Part shown: one piece after another, positions 21,471-34,650 of the stretch
Numbering within the stretch: the first letter of the stretch is position 1
Layout of the letters: every line of letters starts with the position of its first letter
Source: Artemia franciscana
Taxonomy: Eukaryota > Arthropoda > Branchiopoda > Anostraca > Artemiidae
Direction: 5' to 3'
NCBI RefSeq assembly: GCF_032884065.1
Contig: NC_088883.1
Coordinates: 31,816,568 to 31,880,567, forward strand
DNA length: 64,000 bases
Program-made: the position numbers and the translations under genes
The notes under the pieces: generated by a model
Database searches by the model: none
What the model saw: the letters and a program-made list of their open reading frames with translations, nothing else
What the model was told of the DNA's origin: nothing

Positions 21471-22239
21471 TTTTAGAGCTGCACTTTCATCCAAAGCACT
21501 GTTTTCATCCAGTGTTCTACAGTGTTCCAGTGTTTTCATCCAGTGTTTCCACTGTGTTCTACAGTGTTTTCATCCAAAGCACTATTCCCCTGCCTGCCTC
21601 TCCATTTCCTCTAAATAATATGGCCAATTTTCAACAGGTGGAATCCTCCTTTCTTCATTACTACACCCTAACAAATTTTTCGCTAACTTCCCAAATCCTC
21701 TGCTATCGCTACCTCTAAATGCTTCTCTATTTTTTTTACTCCTCTCATATTCAAATGACCTTTTTTCCCTTTGTAAACCATTTATACTCTCTCCTCTCTA
21801 TCTGAAGTTTCCCATGGTTCTTATCAAATTATTTCTTCCCTTTATAACCTTTTACTATTGTAATCAAAATATCCAATATATTTCTCCTAGCTAGACACTT
21901 GCTGTAAAAGAAAACTCTCCTCAGACCTCTCTCTCCCAGTTGCAAGCCTCCCCCCTTCTGAAATATACTACTTGACTTAGTAGGCCTATAGAACCTTGAA
22001 CTTCCCCATCTTCCACTAATCTTCCACAAATCCTAGGGTTCTTTCCAAACTTGTCTGCTCAGGTTCTTGCATTATTTTCTCCAGAAATGACTTTTCCACC
22101 TTAGGAGACACATAAAGCGGACTCTTCATTTCTATGGCCTCTTCTTCTTTCCTATTTTCTACTGCCCTACTCTTACCCATTATCCCACTGCCTTTTTCTT
22201 TTTGTCTCCACTTTCTTTTCTCTAAATTTAATTCCATCT

Positions 22240-23040
22240 TGGCCCTAATTGGCATGTGATCAGACCCCGCCAGAGCCAGAACCTCAAGGTCAATGCATGA
22301 TGGCTAAAGATACAATCCACCATAATAAAATCAATCACACTTGGAGCCCACTATAACAGGTAAATTTGTCCTTACCCTTATCCATTCCTATTTTCCCATT
22401 TAAAATTACGAACTTATAATTATTACAAAATTTCAAAAACTTCCTTCCCTCATTATTATTTCTGCGAAGGTTATCCTATTCCCCCTCTGTGGAAGAGGTA
22501 TATCAACATCATCACAATTTCTTCCCACTGGTAAATGGGAGCCTCTCCCACGTCGATCCATCATGAGTTTTACAATTTCATAGAAAGCAAAAACAACCGG
22601 CCGGATACAGTTTTGAAAAGGCAGATTTTTCCCTCTAAAAAATAGTATAAGTATCCTCTTCCGAAAATGAACTGGGCTCTGGTGGAATATATACAGCACA
22701 GAAATTAATATTTACTTTTGAAAAACAAACTCTAATCCACACTAGACTACATGACGCAATTTTCAGGTCTGGAACTTCACTCTTCAAAAGAAAATTCATT
22801 GAAAATACAAAAGCAACACCTCGATATGTACTCCCATTTCTTGAATTTTTTCTGTGGGCACTAAAATGCACGTGTTCTAGTATAAATATTGGACTTTCCA
22901 ACAGACTTTCAACCAGTAACATCAAGTACCACTTATATACTTAAACTCAATCGACCACAGATTTTATCTTCCACAAGCCCTTGATTGTTCCAATGCACAA
23001 TATTTACGTCCTTTGTTTCATCGTGGCAGGCTAATTTTTA
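22240..23040 (-). pseudogene. LINE APE-like endonuclease domain
   Basis: Visible on the reverse strand are VNIVHWNNQGLVEDKI (usual start), STYRGVAFVFSMNFLL, VPDLKIASCSLVWIRV, KVNINFCAVYIPPEPSSF, then GRKFLKFCNNYKFVILNGK, GAPSVIDFIMVDC-type (the SVIDY motif) and SGSGGVWSHANQGQDG or, in another frame, WLWRGLITCQLGPRW near the SDH position. In living LINEs this domain nicks target DNA. Here several stops interrupt it. Confidence 0.75.
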
Positions 23041-24250
23041 GTTCAAGTTTCCCTTTTCACTGTTTTCTCTCTGACTAAATCCATGATTTTGGGTGCAAAA
23101 TCTTGCCTTTCATTACTAAATGAGTCTGTAGGGTCACGGAAAAAGCGTCACGGAATTCGACTAAGGGTTTCGATTAGGGCTAATAAATTCCGTACTCGAC
23201 CAGTTAGAGGCCAGACTGGAAGCAGCCGGCCGAGAGTTTTTGCACCTTGCGACAGATGAGGTCAAATTCTTTATACTGTCGAAAACGCTATGTGCACTAC
23301 TATATGACATCTACGAATAAGTGCTTTCCAGAGAAACTTGGGAAGCATTTCTCTATCTAGCTGTTTGGAATTCCACTTTCCAAATTACCTCCTTGCTGTT
23401 TCCCATTAATTCTTTTCCCCCCACCGTCTCACGGTTCTCTAATTCTTCACCTCTGCCTGTTTCAAAGTTATGACAAAAGTATTTATTTCTAGTAATCAAT
23501 TTCAAATCGCGTAGCTTCACGTCTGATTGACCATCACTTTTCATTTTGTCAATTTTGATTTTGAGTTGTCTTCGTGCCAACATTTCTCGTTCTGTGTAAT
23601 GCAGGCTAACTTATAATTTCCGCTAACACAGATAAACGTTTGATTTCAATACAAAACCTGCGGCAGATACAGCACCAAATTTTATGAAGATGGGGGGGGG
23701 GATACTGCAGGTTGATTTTAGGTGAAACGCATCTCTAAAATCACCTAATTTTTGTGTTTAGGATAATGTTTCTAAAATTAGAAATTAAATCATTAAAAAA
23801 ATGACCAACCTCTTTTGATTGGATCAATGCTACATAAAATGAGGTTAGAGTGCTTATTCTCAGCTTCAAGCTGCTATAACTTTGATTTTGTTAGCTATTG
23901 TTCTTTATGGTAGGATAGTCACTTCAAACTGAATTTTTTCGCTTTGCTACTTAAATTCGTTCACTGACGTATCCATTCGGTGAGACATTATTCCCAGATC
24001 TGCGCTGATCGATGAAACCTGCTGAGCTATTGGGTCATTTTTTTATATTTATTCTCATTTTGTTAATCTTTGCTAGTATATCTGAAAAATCCTGGGCTTG
24101 ATTCTTTGCCAGTTTTCCTTTCTTACTACAAAATCATTATGACAAATGAAGGTTCTTAACTTTCTGTAGGCAGCCCCACGCGCTTTTTTCCACCGTTCTC
24201 TGACGTCCCACTCAGCTGCTATCTTATCCAGTTTTTAAATGGCAAAGTTC

Positions 24251-27200
24251 TTATTATACAAGCTTTCTAATATCAGTCAATATGTTAACTCATTCACTGC
24301 TTTCTGCCAAACTTAGCTTATTCCACTAATGATTGATAACCATAAATTGGTTTTTAACGTGTAATCTTCTCTGCATACCAGAGGTGTTTACTGAATAAAT
24401 GCCAAGTATAAACCGATATATGAGCTTGTATACTGGTAGAGGGCATGGGGTAAATTTCCCCGAGGAATGGCCTGGGACCTCTCCTCAGGATAAAAGATAT
24501 ACAACACATCTTTCCAGCCTCAGTTCCTCAATGAGGCTGTGACAATCCCGGTCTTTGTACTTCCAGCTGCAATGTAGGCTCTGCTGATCGCGCCCCTCCT
24601 TCGGCTCATCAGTGGTGTGGAATATACCGAATTCTTTGTGTAAGATCCGGAAGGTCAAGGTTTTCATCAGGTACAAAATGCCATTCATTACAAATAAATA
24701 TAAGCTGAATGATAAAAATCAGACTGATCCATCATAAAATCTGTGCTGAGTTTAACGAACAAATATTGAAGATTGTTTACTGATGTTTGTTGATTGACCA
24801 CTGACGGTAGAATATTAAGATCTATAGTATTTTTTTTCTGTTTTGTTTTTGTGTCTCCATGATGGGCTGGCCTCCCACGCACCTCCTGCCCAGCATATCC
24901 TTTCATTCTTGTTTCTGAGGTTTTTGTGTTGTTACTATTGTTTTTTTTTTGATGAGGTTAAGTTTTGATATTACACTTATTATTATTATGATGAGATATT
25001 TAGGTATTTCTTGTCCTACTATTTATATTCACAACTTTACGAGCTCTGCTCTCTGTTGAGGCTTAATATTTTTTTTTGTATCTGTAAATATATGAAATAA
25101 ACCGTTATACAAATCCTCATCTTTGCGCTTCAAAGACTATGAGGAATGATTATTAGACTGGAAAAATATATTACAGATATATTTAAAGATATATATAAAG
25201 GTATATTTAATATATTTAAAAATATATTAAGGATATATTAGACTGGAAAAAAAGTCAGTAGCTTTCAATAACACTAACTGTGCGTTGCAGAAAATGTCTT
25301 CTAAAGATACATAGATAGATATTTATTATAAAATAAACAAACAATAAAAAAAATAAAAGCACACACATCATCATACACTCCCGGAAGGTTTTATGTTGGG
25401 CAATGCAGGAAGGACGAGAAACAAACGTGGAAAAAGACAAAAAAAAAGTGAAACTAAAAAGAAAGAGTTATTAAAACACCCAACATCCACAAAGTAAAAA
25501 TCTGTTTAGCGAAATGTAAGAAAGAAGACGCGTTAAGTGGTAATATAAAACCGTCCCATTTTTTGATAATATACATTTTATTTAAAGCAAGAGAGGCTTG
25601 TTGCTACCCGTCTCCTAAACTGGCATAACTAAACAAAATAGATTAGTTGCAATTTTGCGGTGGAACCAGTTTTCTCTTTTTTTTTGTCCTGTTTCTTATT
25701 TCTCCCAATGACAATTTTAACTTATTGCTTGAAACTAGCAAGGTCCTCCAAAGATCTACGAAATTGTTTACCTTTGGCTGAATTCATAAAGAAAATGCTA
25801 AATTTTGGAGAACAGCACACAAATCTTGCCTTGGACCAAATGGTCGCTATTTCCAATTGAGGAAAGGCTTGAATTCTAAAGTGGAGCTTCATTGTTCGTA
25901 TCAATGAGGAATACCCCATGCTTCCGTTTGTTCGAGCCATATTTCTGCTTTCAAGAGGAAAGCAATCACGACAGCAAGCTAAAGTCAAACTTGTACGTAA
26001 AAGTGCTTTTGATCTATGAAGATTCTCTATTCTATCCTTGAAATACACTATTAGAATAGTAGATAGAAAAATTTCATGGCCCAAAAAAAAATGTGTTTTC
26101 TCATACGTCTGAAAGTGCTACCATCTAAATCCTGCTTTTGATTTTGGTTGATCTATTGATTACATTGCCTTTTTACAGACGAAGCTAAAGGAGTGGTATG
26201 CGTGTGCCTCCTATACACCAATGATTTTTACGTCTCTAAGGACGTTGGAAGTTTTCTATTACTCTTAAGTTGGTCCTTCGTAAGAAAATCCGCTTTTGGA
26301 CAAAGAGAGAAACAAAATTAATATTTAGCATGCAAAATCTACTTGCACTTATTTCAACATATCTAGCCTAAGAAGTTCAGTGCCAATGCTGTTTTTTTAT
26401 CTTTGCAGGCAAATTTAAATTACTTCAACGAAATATTATTGCTCAAAATATTTTGAATAGTACTATGATATGACTTCAGATTTGGGTAAGTGTTTCAGAA
26501 AATAAACAGATTTGAAGTTCATTCACTGTTCCCAAACACTGTTCTACTTTCTAATCATGTGTAAAAGTTGACTTTGGTTAGAGACAGTAAAACCGGAATA
26601 ATGTAAAAACTCCAAGGTTATGCTATTTTTTTCAAGCAGCTAAAAGTTTTGCTGTTTTTCATGCACGAGCTGATTTTTTAGGTTTTTTTATCATTATGAG
26701 AATTGATACCTCTACCTTAAGTTCACCATAAATATTATCTCACAATTATGATGGATTTATTTCCTGTTAAAAAGGTAATAAATAAGACTGACTATAAAAG
26801 ATAAGATAGACTATAGAAGAAAAGAATGAAAAGATCGCTAAAAAATGAAACACAATAAAATAGTTTCATTATAGACAGAGGATAGAAGAAAAGAGAAAAA
26901 CAAAGGGATCGTTAAAAAAATCGATAAAATAATTCTAGCCTACGAATAATCGGAGTCAAATCCGCTCTGAATTCTTATTTAAAATGCTGAAAGTTGTCAA
27001 TAATGTGTTATTCCTTTGATATGGCGCTAATTTTGCGTCACGAAGGGGTTTACCGTTCCATTTATTTGGGCTTTCTAACATCTATGAAAATAGTTGCATA
27101 AGAAAACTGAAATTTTCAAAAATGAAGTCAGATTCTACATAACTTCTGGGAAAGTACTTTAAAGCATTTATTTCTACTCATACCCTATTTCTAAAGCTTA

Positions 27201-29439
27201 GAAAATTACATGAAAGACCTGTCTTATCTTTAGAAAACCATATTTTTTTTACTTTTAAGTTGGCTTTTCTTTGATTTTAGATCTAGAAAACACAATTCTA
27301 ATGACATGAGCGGGTTTCTATTTTTTTCTAATTTAAATACATTTTCGAAATTCTTGTAAGCCCTACAAATAAGAATTTAGCTAATTTATGCGGCTCAGAG
27401 CACTTTCCTTTGGCCGTGTATTTTCTGTTGACCTATTCTGAAACTTTTATGTGTATAACGCACAGTTTGTGCAAGTTCATCACATCCCGTTACCTTTTGG
27501 AGGCAGAAACAATAGATACTTCAAAGAACCTCCCCAGGGTATAGTTAGTCCTTAAAAACTGTCCCAAAAGTTTTCTTTGTCCTGCTTAACCGTTTTTCGA
27601 GATAGCAAAAAGCCCGCCGACTACAATTTTCTGATGAAATAGGGTGGTATTGGTACGTCAGTTAATTTCGAGGTGAGCAATAAGGCTTGTGAAAACCATT
27701 GATGTTGTATACAGATAGATGAAGAATCTAAGCAGTTAGATTAGCCGGAAATGTGCTGTAGTTCATTAGCTTTGCCACAAAGCCTAGCAATTTTCTATAG
27801 CAAATATCACGAGTCAGTACTTTATTAGAGACAAAGCATTGGCAATCACTGCAGGTTCTTTCATGACTGTTCCGCTATATTATGCATAATCATGATAGTT
27901 TTTGCAAATTTATATAGTTAACGATGTAAACATAGTTGCAAATATATTATCTGTGATAATCTTTTCTTATCAATAAGACAGAAAATATTCTAAAGTGATC
28001 ATGACTCGGTTGTTGTATTTTAGTCCACTCCAAATAGTATGGGTAGCACATGGGTATGGGTAGCTTATAAGAGTGAGAATGGGTGCTAATGTTTGAAAAA
28101 CTAGTAACACCATTTAGGATCTGGTAAAACTTGATATTTTTCAGTATAATAACAAGAATAATTAATTTAATTAGTTTAACTGGTAAAATTGGCGGAGCAA
28201 TGAGTGTTTGATCTCAAATGATAGAGTATGAAGAATGCCAAACGTCACCAAAGGCTAGATGGGGTTGATAATGTCTTTTGTAGATACTAGCACCAGTTTC
28301 TAATATTATAAATTTTCTATAATCTTTGGTCCAGTGATTTTAGTCTTTCCCATTAAAATTTGACATTTTCAGCCATAAACTTCTATAGACCTTTGTTATA
28401 ACATCTGCGTCGACGTGTCTCAAACCCCACCAGTTTTAGGGTAACCGCGACTATAGATTTAAAGTCAGAGAATGTCGAAGTTAAAAAATGGATGTTTCTC
28501 ATGTTTTTTTGCAAATATTTCAGATCTTGTAGGGTTTATGCTGTTTGTATTTAATATAAATAGTGTAGTCGACTAAATTCTCTACAATTCTGTTTCAAAG
28601 TTTTGCTTGAAAAGCTAATTATTAGAAACTAAATACAGGTAAACAATACTTGAGACAAAATAAAATTCTTTCATAATGTATCCGTTCAAATCTACAAAAT
28701 CATGGAAGGTTTTTGTAGGGTACCAAAATCTACCAAAAAGGAAAAGAGTACCAAAAACTCCGAAAAATGATAACCAAAACATTTAAAAAATACCAAAAAG
28801 TAAAAAAGCTACCAAAACGTTATCATCAATTAGGGAAAAAGAACCAAAGACATCAAAATTCAATATCTTCTGCCTCCTTGAACCCTATCCTTTGTCTGTT
28901 AACCCCTGAAAATAGCACTCTAGGATTTTTCAATTGGCTGTCTCATAATTATGAAGTGTTAACTAGTTATAAACCGTTAAATAAAAAATTAAGTTAGAAT
29001 AATCAAATGCAATAGAAAAAAAGAATAAGAAATGTTCAGTTAGATAGAGTTATCTACAAATAATTGACTTAATTTATAAAAACTTGAAACAAAAAACCAT
29101 GTCCAATTCTAAACTATATTTTTTTTCTTTTTTTTCGTTTTGGTATTTGTTAAACGACGTAAAGACAAGATCTATCATGTGGGATATTTTGGAAATTTTG
29201 ATCTTTGGGAAATTTTTGGGAGTGTTTGCGTGATGACTCTCCAAAAGGCCTCAAATCCCGCTTGTCTTAGGATGGCTACGAGTGTTGGTTTCAAGCGTCA
29301 ATAAAAAATAATAATGATGTTTTGAAATGTACAATTAGAAACAAAATACATAAAAACCTAAAAAACAGCGACTTCCTCAATTTTTTCAATTGGTTGTCTC
29401 CCAATCATAGAATTTGTGGCTTAGTTTGACTCTTTCTCT
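24251..29439. other. 5.2-kb stretch without recognisable genes
   Basis: I could not support any gene here. A slightly GC-richer block at 24440-24690 might be an old short repeat. The phrase ATTAGACTGGAAAAA is directly repeated near 25153 and 25238, around an AT-rich ATATATTTAA stretch. ACCAAAA-type simple repetition occurs at 28715-28835. A frame at 25660-25860 has no recognisable similarity. Confidence 0.4.
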
Positions 29440-30140
29440 TAACTCTACTTTTTAAAACAGTAAAAAACTTTAGCGTAAAGAGCGGGGTGTTGATGAGGAA
29501 GCAGCCCCTTTCATATAAGAAGTATTTTCTGTTCGTTTTAAGTTTTAATGTCGCTCCTTACTTTCCGTTAAAAAACCTTGTTTTTTTATTTAATTTCTGA
29601 ACGTTTTTGAATCAATGTATGTTTTGATTTTGGCTCTCCAAAGATGAATAATTAAAACGAAATTTGTATATTTATTTTTTTGGCTAAATGGTTTTGCCAT
29701 AGTTTTGATCGAATGATTTTGAGAAAAAAAAGGAGTGGGGGAGGAAGCCTTATTACCCTACGATTTTTTGGTTACTTAAAAAGGCAACTAGAACTTTTAA
29801 TTTTTTACAAATGTTTTTATTTGTGAAATATATACGTAGCCTACAAATTAGTTTACGTGACGAACTTCTGTATTCTCATGATTTTATTAGTATATGGGGG
29901 GGGGATCACCCCCTCGTCAGTACCTCGCTCTTTACACTAAAGCTTAAATTTTGTCCTAATTTCTTAAGAATGACCCCTCAATCACAAAAGCCGTAGAATA
30001 AATGGTTGAAATTACTAAAAATACTTTAGCGTAAAGAGCAAGGTATTAGGAGGAGGTGAGCCCATCATATGCGAAATAATTTCTTTTCGTTTTATGTTTT
30101 AATGCTGCTCCTTACTTTCAGTTGAAAAAACTTTTTCATA
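29440..30140 (-). repeat. Dispersed repeat family R, copy 4 (partial, reverse)
   Basis: It contains one arm of the large hairpin (TTTAGCGTAAAGAGCGGGGTG near 29470, TTTTAATGTCGCTCCTTACTTT near 29550). A second hairpin follows at about 29900-30125 (CCCCTCGTCAGTACCTCGCTC pairing with GAGCAAGGTATTAGGAGGAGG). The same order is found in the fuller copy at 32.9 kb. Confidence 0.8.
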
Positions 30141-31177
30141 TTTATTTTTCATCGTTTATTTTTTAAAAATGCTAGAAAATCCTGCGCTCTCTTCATGGAA
30201 ATTTTCTTCGCAAAAGAAGCAGAAAACAGTCAATGGAAACAGCTTTTTTTTTTATTGGATTTTCACATAAACCAGAAACTTTATAGAGACTCCGAGATTT
30301 CAAACAGAAAAACTGAAAAAAATTTAAAGGAAAAGACTGATGCCTAAAACCTAGCAATCCTCAGACTGAAAAAAACCTAACAAATACAACAACAAAGAGA
30401 GAAAACTCAATGAAGAAAACAGACGAAACGGGACTTCGGCCTGTAGTGAAAAGACAAAAAAAAATGACGCGAATATTTCGTCTATATTAACACTTGACGT
30501 CTTCAGTGTAAAAGAAACAAATATTAAAAAACTAAAATAACCTATAAATACATTCAAAACCACCACCAATATTAAACTACAATTGTCGCAACAGACTATT
30601 TGAGTTACTGTTACTAATAGAGTTGCTTCGATGAAAGTGATAAAGCAACTAGAAAAAAAATTATACGAACAAAAATTGTGTTTTTAGAACTATCCAATTT
30701 AAAGTAAAAAACCATGAGCCAAAAAATTATGGGATACAACCCTGCGTAATTGGGTTTAATTCCAGATGACCAAGATCCAAGTTTTAATAACCATGGTAGC
30801 CGTAGCTTTCAACTATAACCACAAACGCTCAATTGAAAATAGTTATTATTTCAAACTAACGGTAACTATTAGAGATAATGGCAAAACAATTAGATTCAAT
30901 AGCGTTAAAAGCCACTATCAAGAATGTTTCTCAGTTTAAAGAATTAAATATACCTAGTAAAGTATTGACAGCGAAGTATGAAAATGAAATTGCAAGGATA
31001 AAATGTTATGTAATTTTAGTTTGCGGTAAAAAAAAAAGTTTGACAGGCCGTACAGAGTGACTCATTTGCTTAATGTTTTGGAAGTTAAAGTTTTAGGAAC
31101 CAAGTAAAACACGTCTAAAGTGTGATTCAGACCATGCAAAGAAAGAGAAAGAAAAAAAAACACTCAAGTTGACTTAC
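30141..31177. other. Stretch with no recognisable gene
   Basis: Nothing firm was found. A block near 30440-30510 (GCGAATATTTCGTC, then CACTTGACGTCTTCAGTG) resembles 32195-32250, so another dispersed repeat family may pass through here. Confidence 0.35.
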
Positions 31178-31268
31178 CTCCTGACTAGGGAAGCGTCGTT
31201 AGGACTGCGAGAGGCCTGATACCTATGAATGGTCATCGCTCCAGTAAAAGGATTCAGGAAGAGGATTC
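31178..31268 (-). CDS. Candidate orphan exon, 91 bp, of an unidentified host gene
   Basis: On the reverse strand a good acceptor (TTGTTTTCTTTCTAG) is followed by 91 open bases and a consensus donor (AG|GTAAGTC). The open frame reads ILFLNPFTGAMTIHRYQAS and then RSPNDASLVRR. Base composition is markedly more GC-rich than the surroundings, as expected of coding DNA. The NPFTG stretch recalls the NPxTG-like turn of cadherin repeats, but that is only a hint. No neighbouring exon could be recognised, so the gene, if real, has long introns or extends beyond the window. A chance match is possible. Confidence 0.5.
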
Positions 31269-31629
31269 CTAGAAAGAAAACAAGCCATTTCAAAACATGA
31301 ATTTATGGAAAAGTGGTCGTGTTGAAACCATCCAGGCTCTTACAAAGCAGTTTCCAAATGGCACATCACCAGCATAGCCAAATGCGGTGGTCCCATCATA
31401 AGATATCCCTAGTAAGTAATACTAAAGCTTTAGTTTTAGCAAGATTTAAATTTTAATATTTCCCATTTTCTGGCTTGTAGATATTATTTAGTCCCTTTGT
31501 GTTTCCTATGGGGTGTGTTTTCATTGCCACCTCACCTCATGCCGGCGTCAATTGGGGCTATTCTTATGAAAATAATGATTTCAAGAATTCTATTTGAAAA
31601 CCCTAGAAATGATTATTCTATTTTTATTG

Positions 31630-31880
31630 TTCACGAGTCATCTCAGACGCTTCAGGTTGAATGAGAGGAAGAGAGGAGGCGATGAAAGTGGCTAGGTGGA
31701 GATATAATTAACAGCCTCCAAGAATACATATGTGAGACGAGACTTGAAAACAGATAAAAAAAAAATTTATCACGAAAATTTCATTTGTATTATGATTGTA
31801 GCGTCGGGTGTAACCGGTTAAAGACTGAAGTCAACCCCTTAGTAACCGGAAATAAAGTCCTATAGTAATAGGACTTTATT
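31630..31880 (-). repeat. Dispersed repeat family S, copy 2
   Basis: This is the reverse complement of 17800-18075: ACGAAAATTTCATTTGTATTAT, GTAGCGTCGGGTGTAACCGG, AAGTCCTATAGTAATAGGACTT. The last phrase is itself a perfect 10-bp-arm palindrome. The copy ends where the (AT)n run begins. Confidence 0.75.
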
Positions 31881-31887
31881 CATTATA

Positions 31888-32139
<252 letters not shown>

Positions 32140-32266
32140 CACAAAATTTCAAAGAAAAGAAGACCGAGGGAATAAGCAGCCCGTAAAGAAATAAAAAATT
32201 ACGCAAATATTTTGGTCAAGACTTCCGCTTGACCGTCCACAGTGCAGAATAAAGCGATAAAAAAAC

Positions 32267-32391
32267 AACCTTAAAACAAAACACAAAACTTAAATATGAT
32301 GACCCTTTCTCAGTAACGGTGAAACAGTTACCCTTTCACCGCTACTGAGAAAGTGTCATCATATTTTAGTTTTGTGTTTTGTTTTAAGGTT
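32267..32391. repeat. 125-bp near-perfect hairpin
   Basis: Two 58-bp arms, starting AACCTTAAAACAAAACAC and ending GTGTTTTGTTTTAAGGTT, differ at about three positions. They are separated by a loop of about 9 bases (CAGTTACCC). This could be a small foldback element or MITE. No clear target duplication was seen. Confidence 0.9.
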
Positions 32392-32879
32392 CGTTTCTGT
32401 ATTTTGGAATTGAGTTTCAAATAATTATGACAATAATAACATTGGATTACTTATTAATAATTTAATTTGTTGTCATCCGCAAAGCAAGTTTCCCAACTTT
32501 TTATATACTCCTTTTAGAGTATAGAAATTCTTACTGCCTTTTTTGCTTTTTTTTCAAATCCTTTTTATTCGTTTTCTGATTCATTTTCTGTTCATTTTTA
32601 TTTAATGGATATATAAATTTAATTTTCGTAAAAATAAGGAAATCGGAAAGTTTTTTTTTGCTGTAATTCTGCTGCATTCGCAGTGGAATAGAGTCAAACT
32701 TATTTTCTCTCAGAAGTAAAACCTACGACAATCTTTTAGGTTTTTAGTTCGTGGGGAAATAAAGTATCTCCCAATTGTAGTAACTGTTCAGTTTGTTCTC
32801 GTATACCTAAAGAACTGAAAAAATAGAAATTTTATTAAAACGGAGTTTTTTTGTAAAAACAGGCCGTTTTCGTATGAAA
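32392..32879. other. Stretch with no recognisable feature
   Basis: AT-rich; nothing was recognised. Confidence 0.35.
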
Positions 32880-34650
32880 TTAAATAAAAAAAAGTTTTTT
32901 TTTAACTGAAAGTAAGGAGCGACATTAAAACTTAAAACGAACAGAAATTACTTCGTATATGAAAGGGGCTGCTTCCTCATCAACGCCCCGCTCTTTAAGC
33001 TAAAATATTTTACTGTTTTAAAAAGAAAAATTGAGAGAAAGAGTCAAACTTTAACGTAAAGAGCGGGGCGTTGATGAGGAAGCAGCCCCTTTCATATACA
33101 AAGTAATTTCTTTCATTTTAAGTTTTAATGTCGCTCCTTACTTTCAGTTGAAAAAACTTGTTTTTTTTATTTAATTTCTGAACGTTTTGAATTAATGCAT
33201 TTTTGATTTTGGCTCTCCGCACATTAATTAGTAAAATGAAATCTGCATATTAATTTTTTTTTTTTGGCTAAACGGCTTTCTCTTAGTTTTGATCAGACGA
33301 TTTTGAGAAATAAGGGGTGGGGAAGGAGGCCTAGTTGCCCTGAAGTTTTTCGGTTACTTAAAAAGGCAACTAGAACTTTTAATTTTTAACGAAAGTTTTT
33401 ATTAGTGAAAAATATACGTAACTTAAGAATAAACTTGCGTAACAAACTTTTATGCTCTTATATTTTTTATTATGTATATGAGGGGGTTTGCCCCCTCGTC
33501 AGTACCTCGCTCTTTACACTAAAGCTTAAATTTTGTCCCAATTCATTAAGATTGACCCCCTGAATCACAAAAGCCGTAGAATAAATAGTTGAAATTACTA
33601 AAAATACTTAGTATAGCGTAAATAGCGTAAAGAGCGAGGTATTAGGAGGAGGTGAAGAACTCTTATGGGTAATAATTTCTGTTTGTTTTAAGTTTTAATG
33701 CTGTTCCTTACTTCCAGCTGAAAAAAACTTTTTCATATTTATCTTTTTTTTTAAATAATGCTAGTAAATCTTGCGCTCCCTTCATGGAAATTTTCTTCCC
33801 CCATGACAAATTCTCGATTAAAAGTTCCCCCAGCATATCCCCCTCTTCTTAACCCCTCCCCCTAACCAAAAAATCCTCCTGAAAACGCCTGCACACTTTC
33901 CAATAACCCTTACTATATGTAAGCACTGGTCAAAGTTTATAACTTGTTGCCCCTCCCACGGGGACTGTGGGGGAGCAAGTCGCCCCCAAAGACATAGTTA
34001 TAAGGTTTCTAGACTACGCTGAATAAAATAGCTATCTCAGAATTTTGATCCGTTGACTTTAGTAAAATAATTAGCGTGGGAGGGGGCCTAGGGGCCCTCC
34101 AATTTTTTGGTCACTTAAAAGGGCACTAGAACTTTTCATTTCCGTTAGAATGATCCCTCTCGCAACATTCTAGGACAACTGGGTCGATACGATCACCCCT
34201 GGGAAAAAAACAAAAAAAAAACGAAAAAACAAATAAACACGCATCCGTGATCTGCCTTCTGGCAAAAAATGCAAAATTCCACATTTTTGTAGATAGGAGC
34301 TTGAAACTTCTACAGTAGGGTTCTCTGATGCACTGAATCTGATGGTGTGATTTTTGTTAAGATTCTATGAAGATTCTAAGATTCTAATAAGATTCTATAA
34401 GATTCTAAGATTCTATAGTGTTTCCACCTATTTTCTAAATAAACACAAATTTTCTCACGTTCGTAACTTGATGGGTAAGACTAAACTTGATGAAACTTAT
34501 ATATTTAAAATCAGCATTAAAATGTGATTCTTTTGATGTAGCTATTGGTATCAAAATTCCATTTTTTAGAGTTTTAGTTACTATTGAGCCGGGTCGCTCC
34601 TTACTACAGTTTGTTACCACGAACTGTTTGACAATTTTGGTAAGAAAATT
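32880..34650 (-). repeat. Dispersed repeat family R, copy 5 (fullest copy, reverse)
   Basis: In order it has the large hairpin (AACTGAAAGTAAGGAGCGAC at 32905 pairing with GTCGCTCCTTACTTTCAGTT at about 33130-33150, with GGGCGTTGATGAGGAAGCAG inside); a TTTTGAGAAATAAGG linker; and a second hairpin (33475-33720). A C-rich interior (33790-33870), GGGCACTAGAACTTTTCATT, and GGCAAAAAATGCAAAATTCC follow. It ends with the family's opposite end (GAGCCGGGTCGCTCCTTACT near 34590, then the small hairpin). It is about 1.75 kb long. There is no coding capacity, so it is presumably mobilised by another element. Confidence 0.85.

Larger units (their letters stand above)
21150..24250 (-). mobile_element. Non-LTR retrotransposon (LINE) with endonuclease and start of RT
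   Basis: Reading from right to left on the reverse strand there is a candidate ORF1 region (24250-23080). It is rich in coiled-coil-like stretches, for example WDVRERWKKARGAAYRKL near 24200 and ISADLGIMSHRMDTSVNEF near 24000-23940. An APE-type endonuclease comes next, starting with VNIVHWNNQGLVEDKI near 23010. The N-terminal part of RT ends the element (SLPGTDGLSAIIWKWT near 21330 and ATIIGKVSPERNTGNFC near 21170). It stops abruptly at a run of ten G. The RT core and 3' end are missing, which is the reverse of the usual 5' truncation. Many stops and frame changes are present. Confidence 0.75.

Noticed and set aside
22016-22255. A Lys/Glu-rich reverse-strand frame as a separate gene
   Set aside because: It lies between the endonuclease and RT parts of the LINE and fits the basic linker of that element.
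25660-26084. Overlapping frames of 66 and 120 residues
   Set aside because: No recognisable similarity, no repeat or splice context, and lengths expected by chance.
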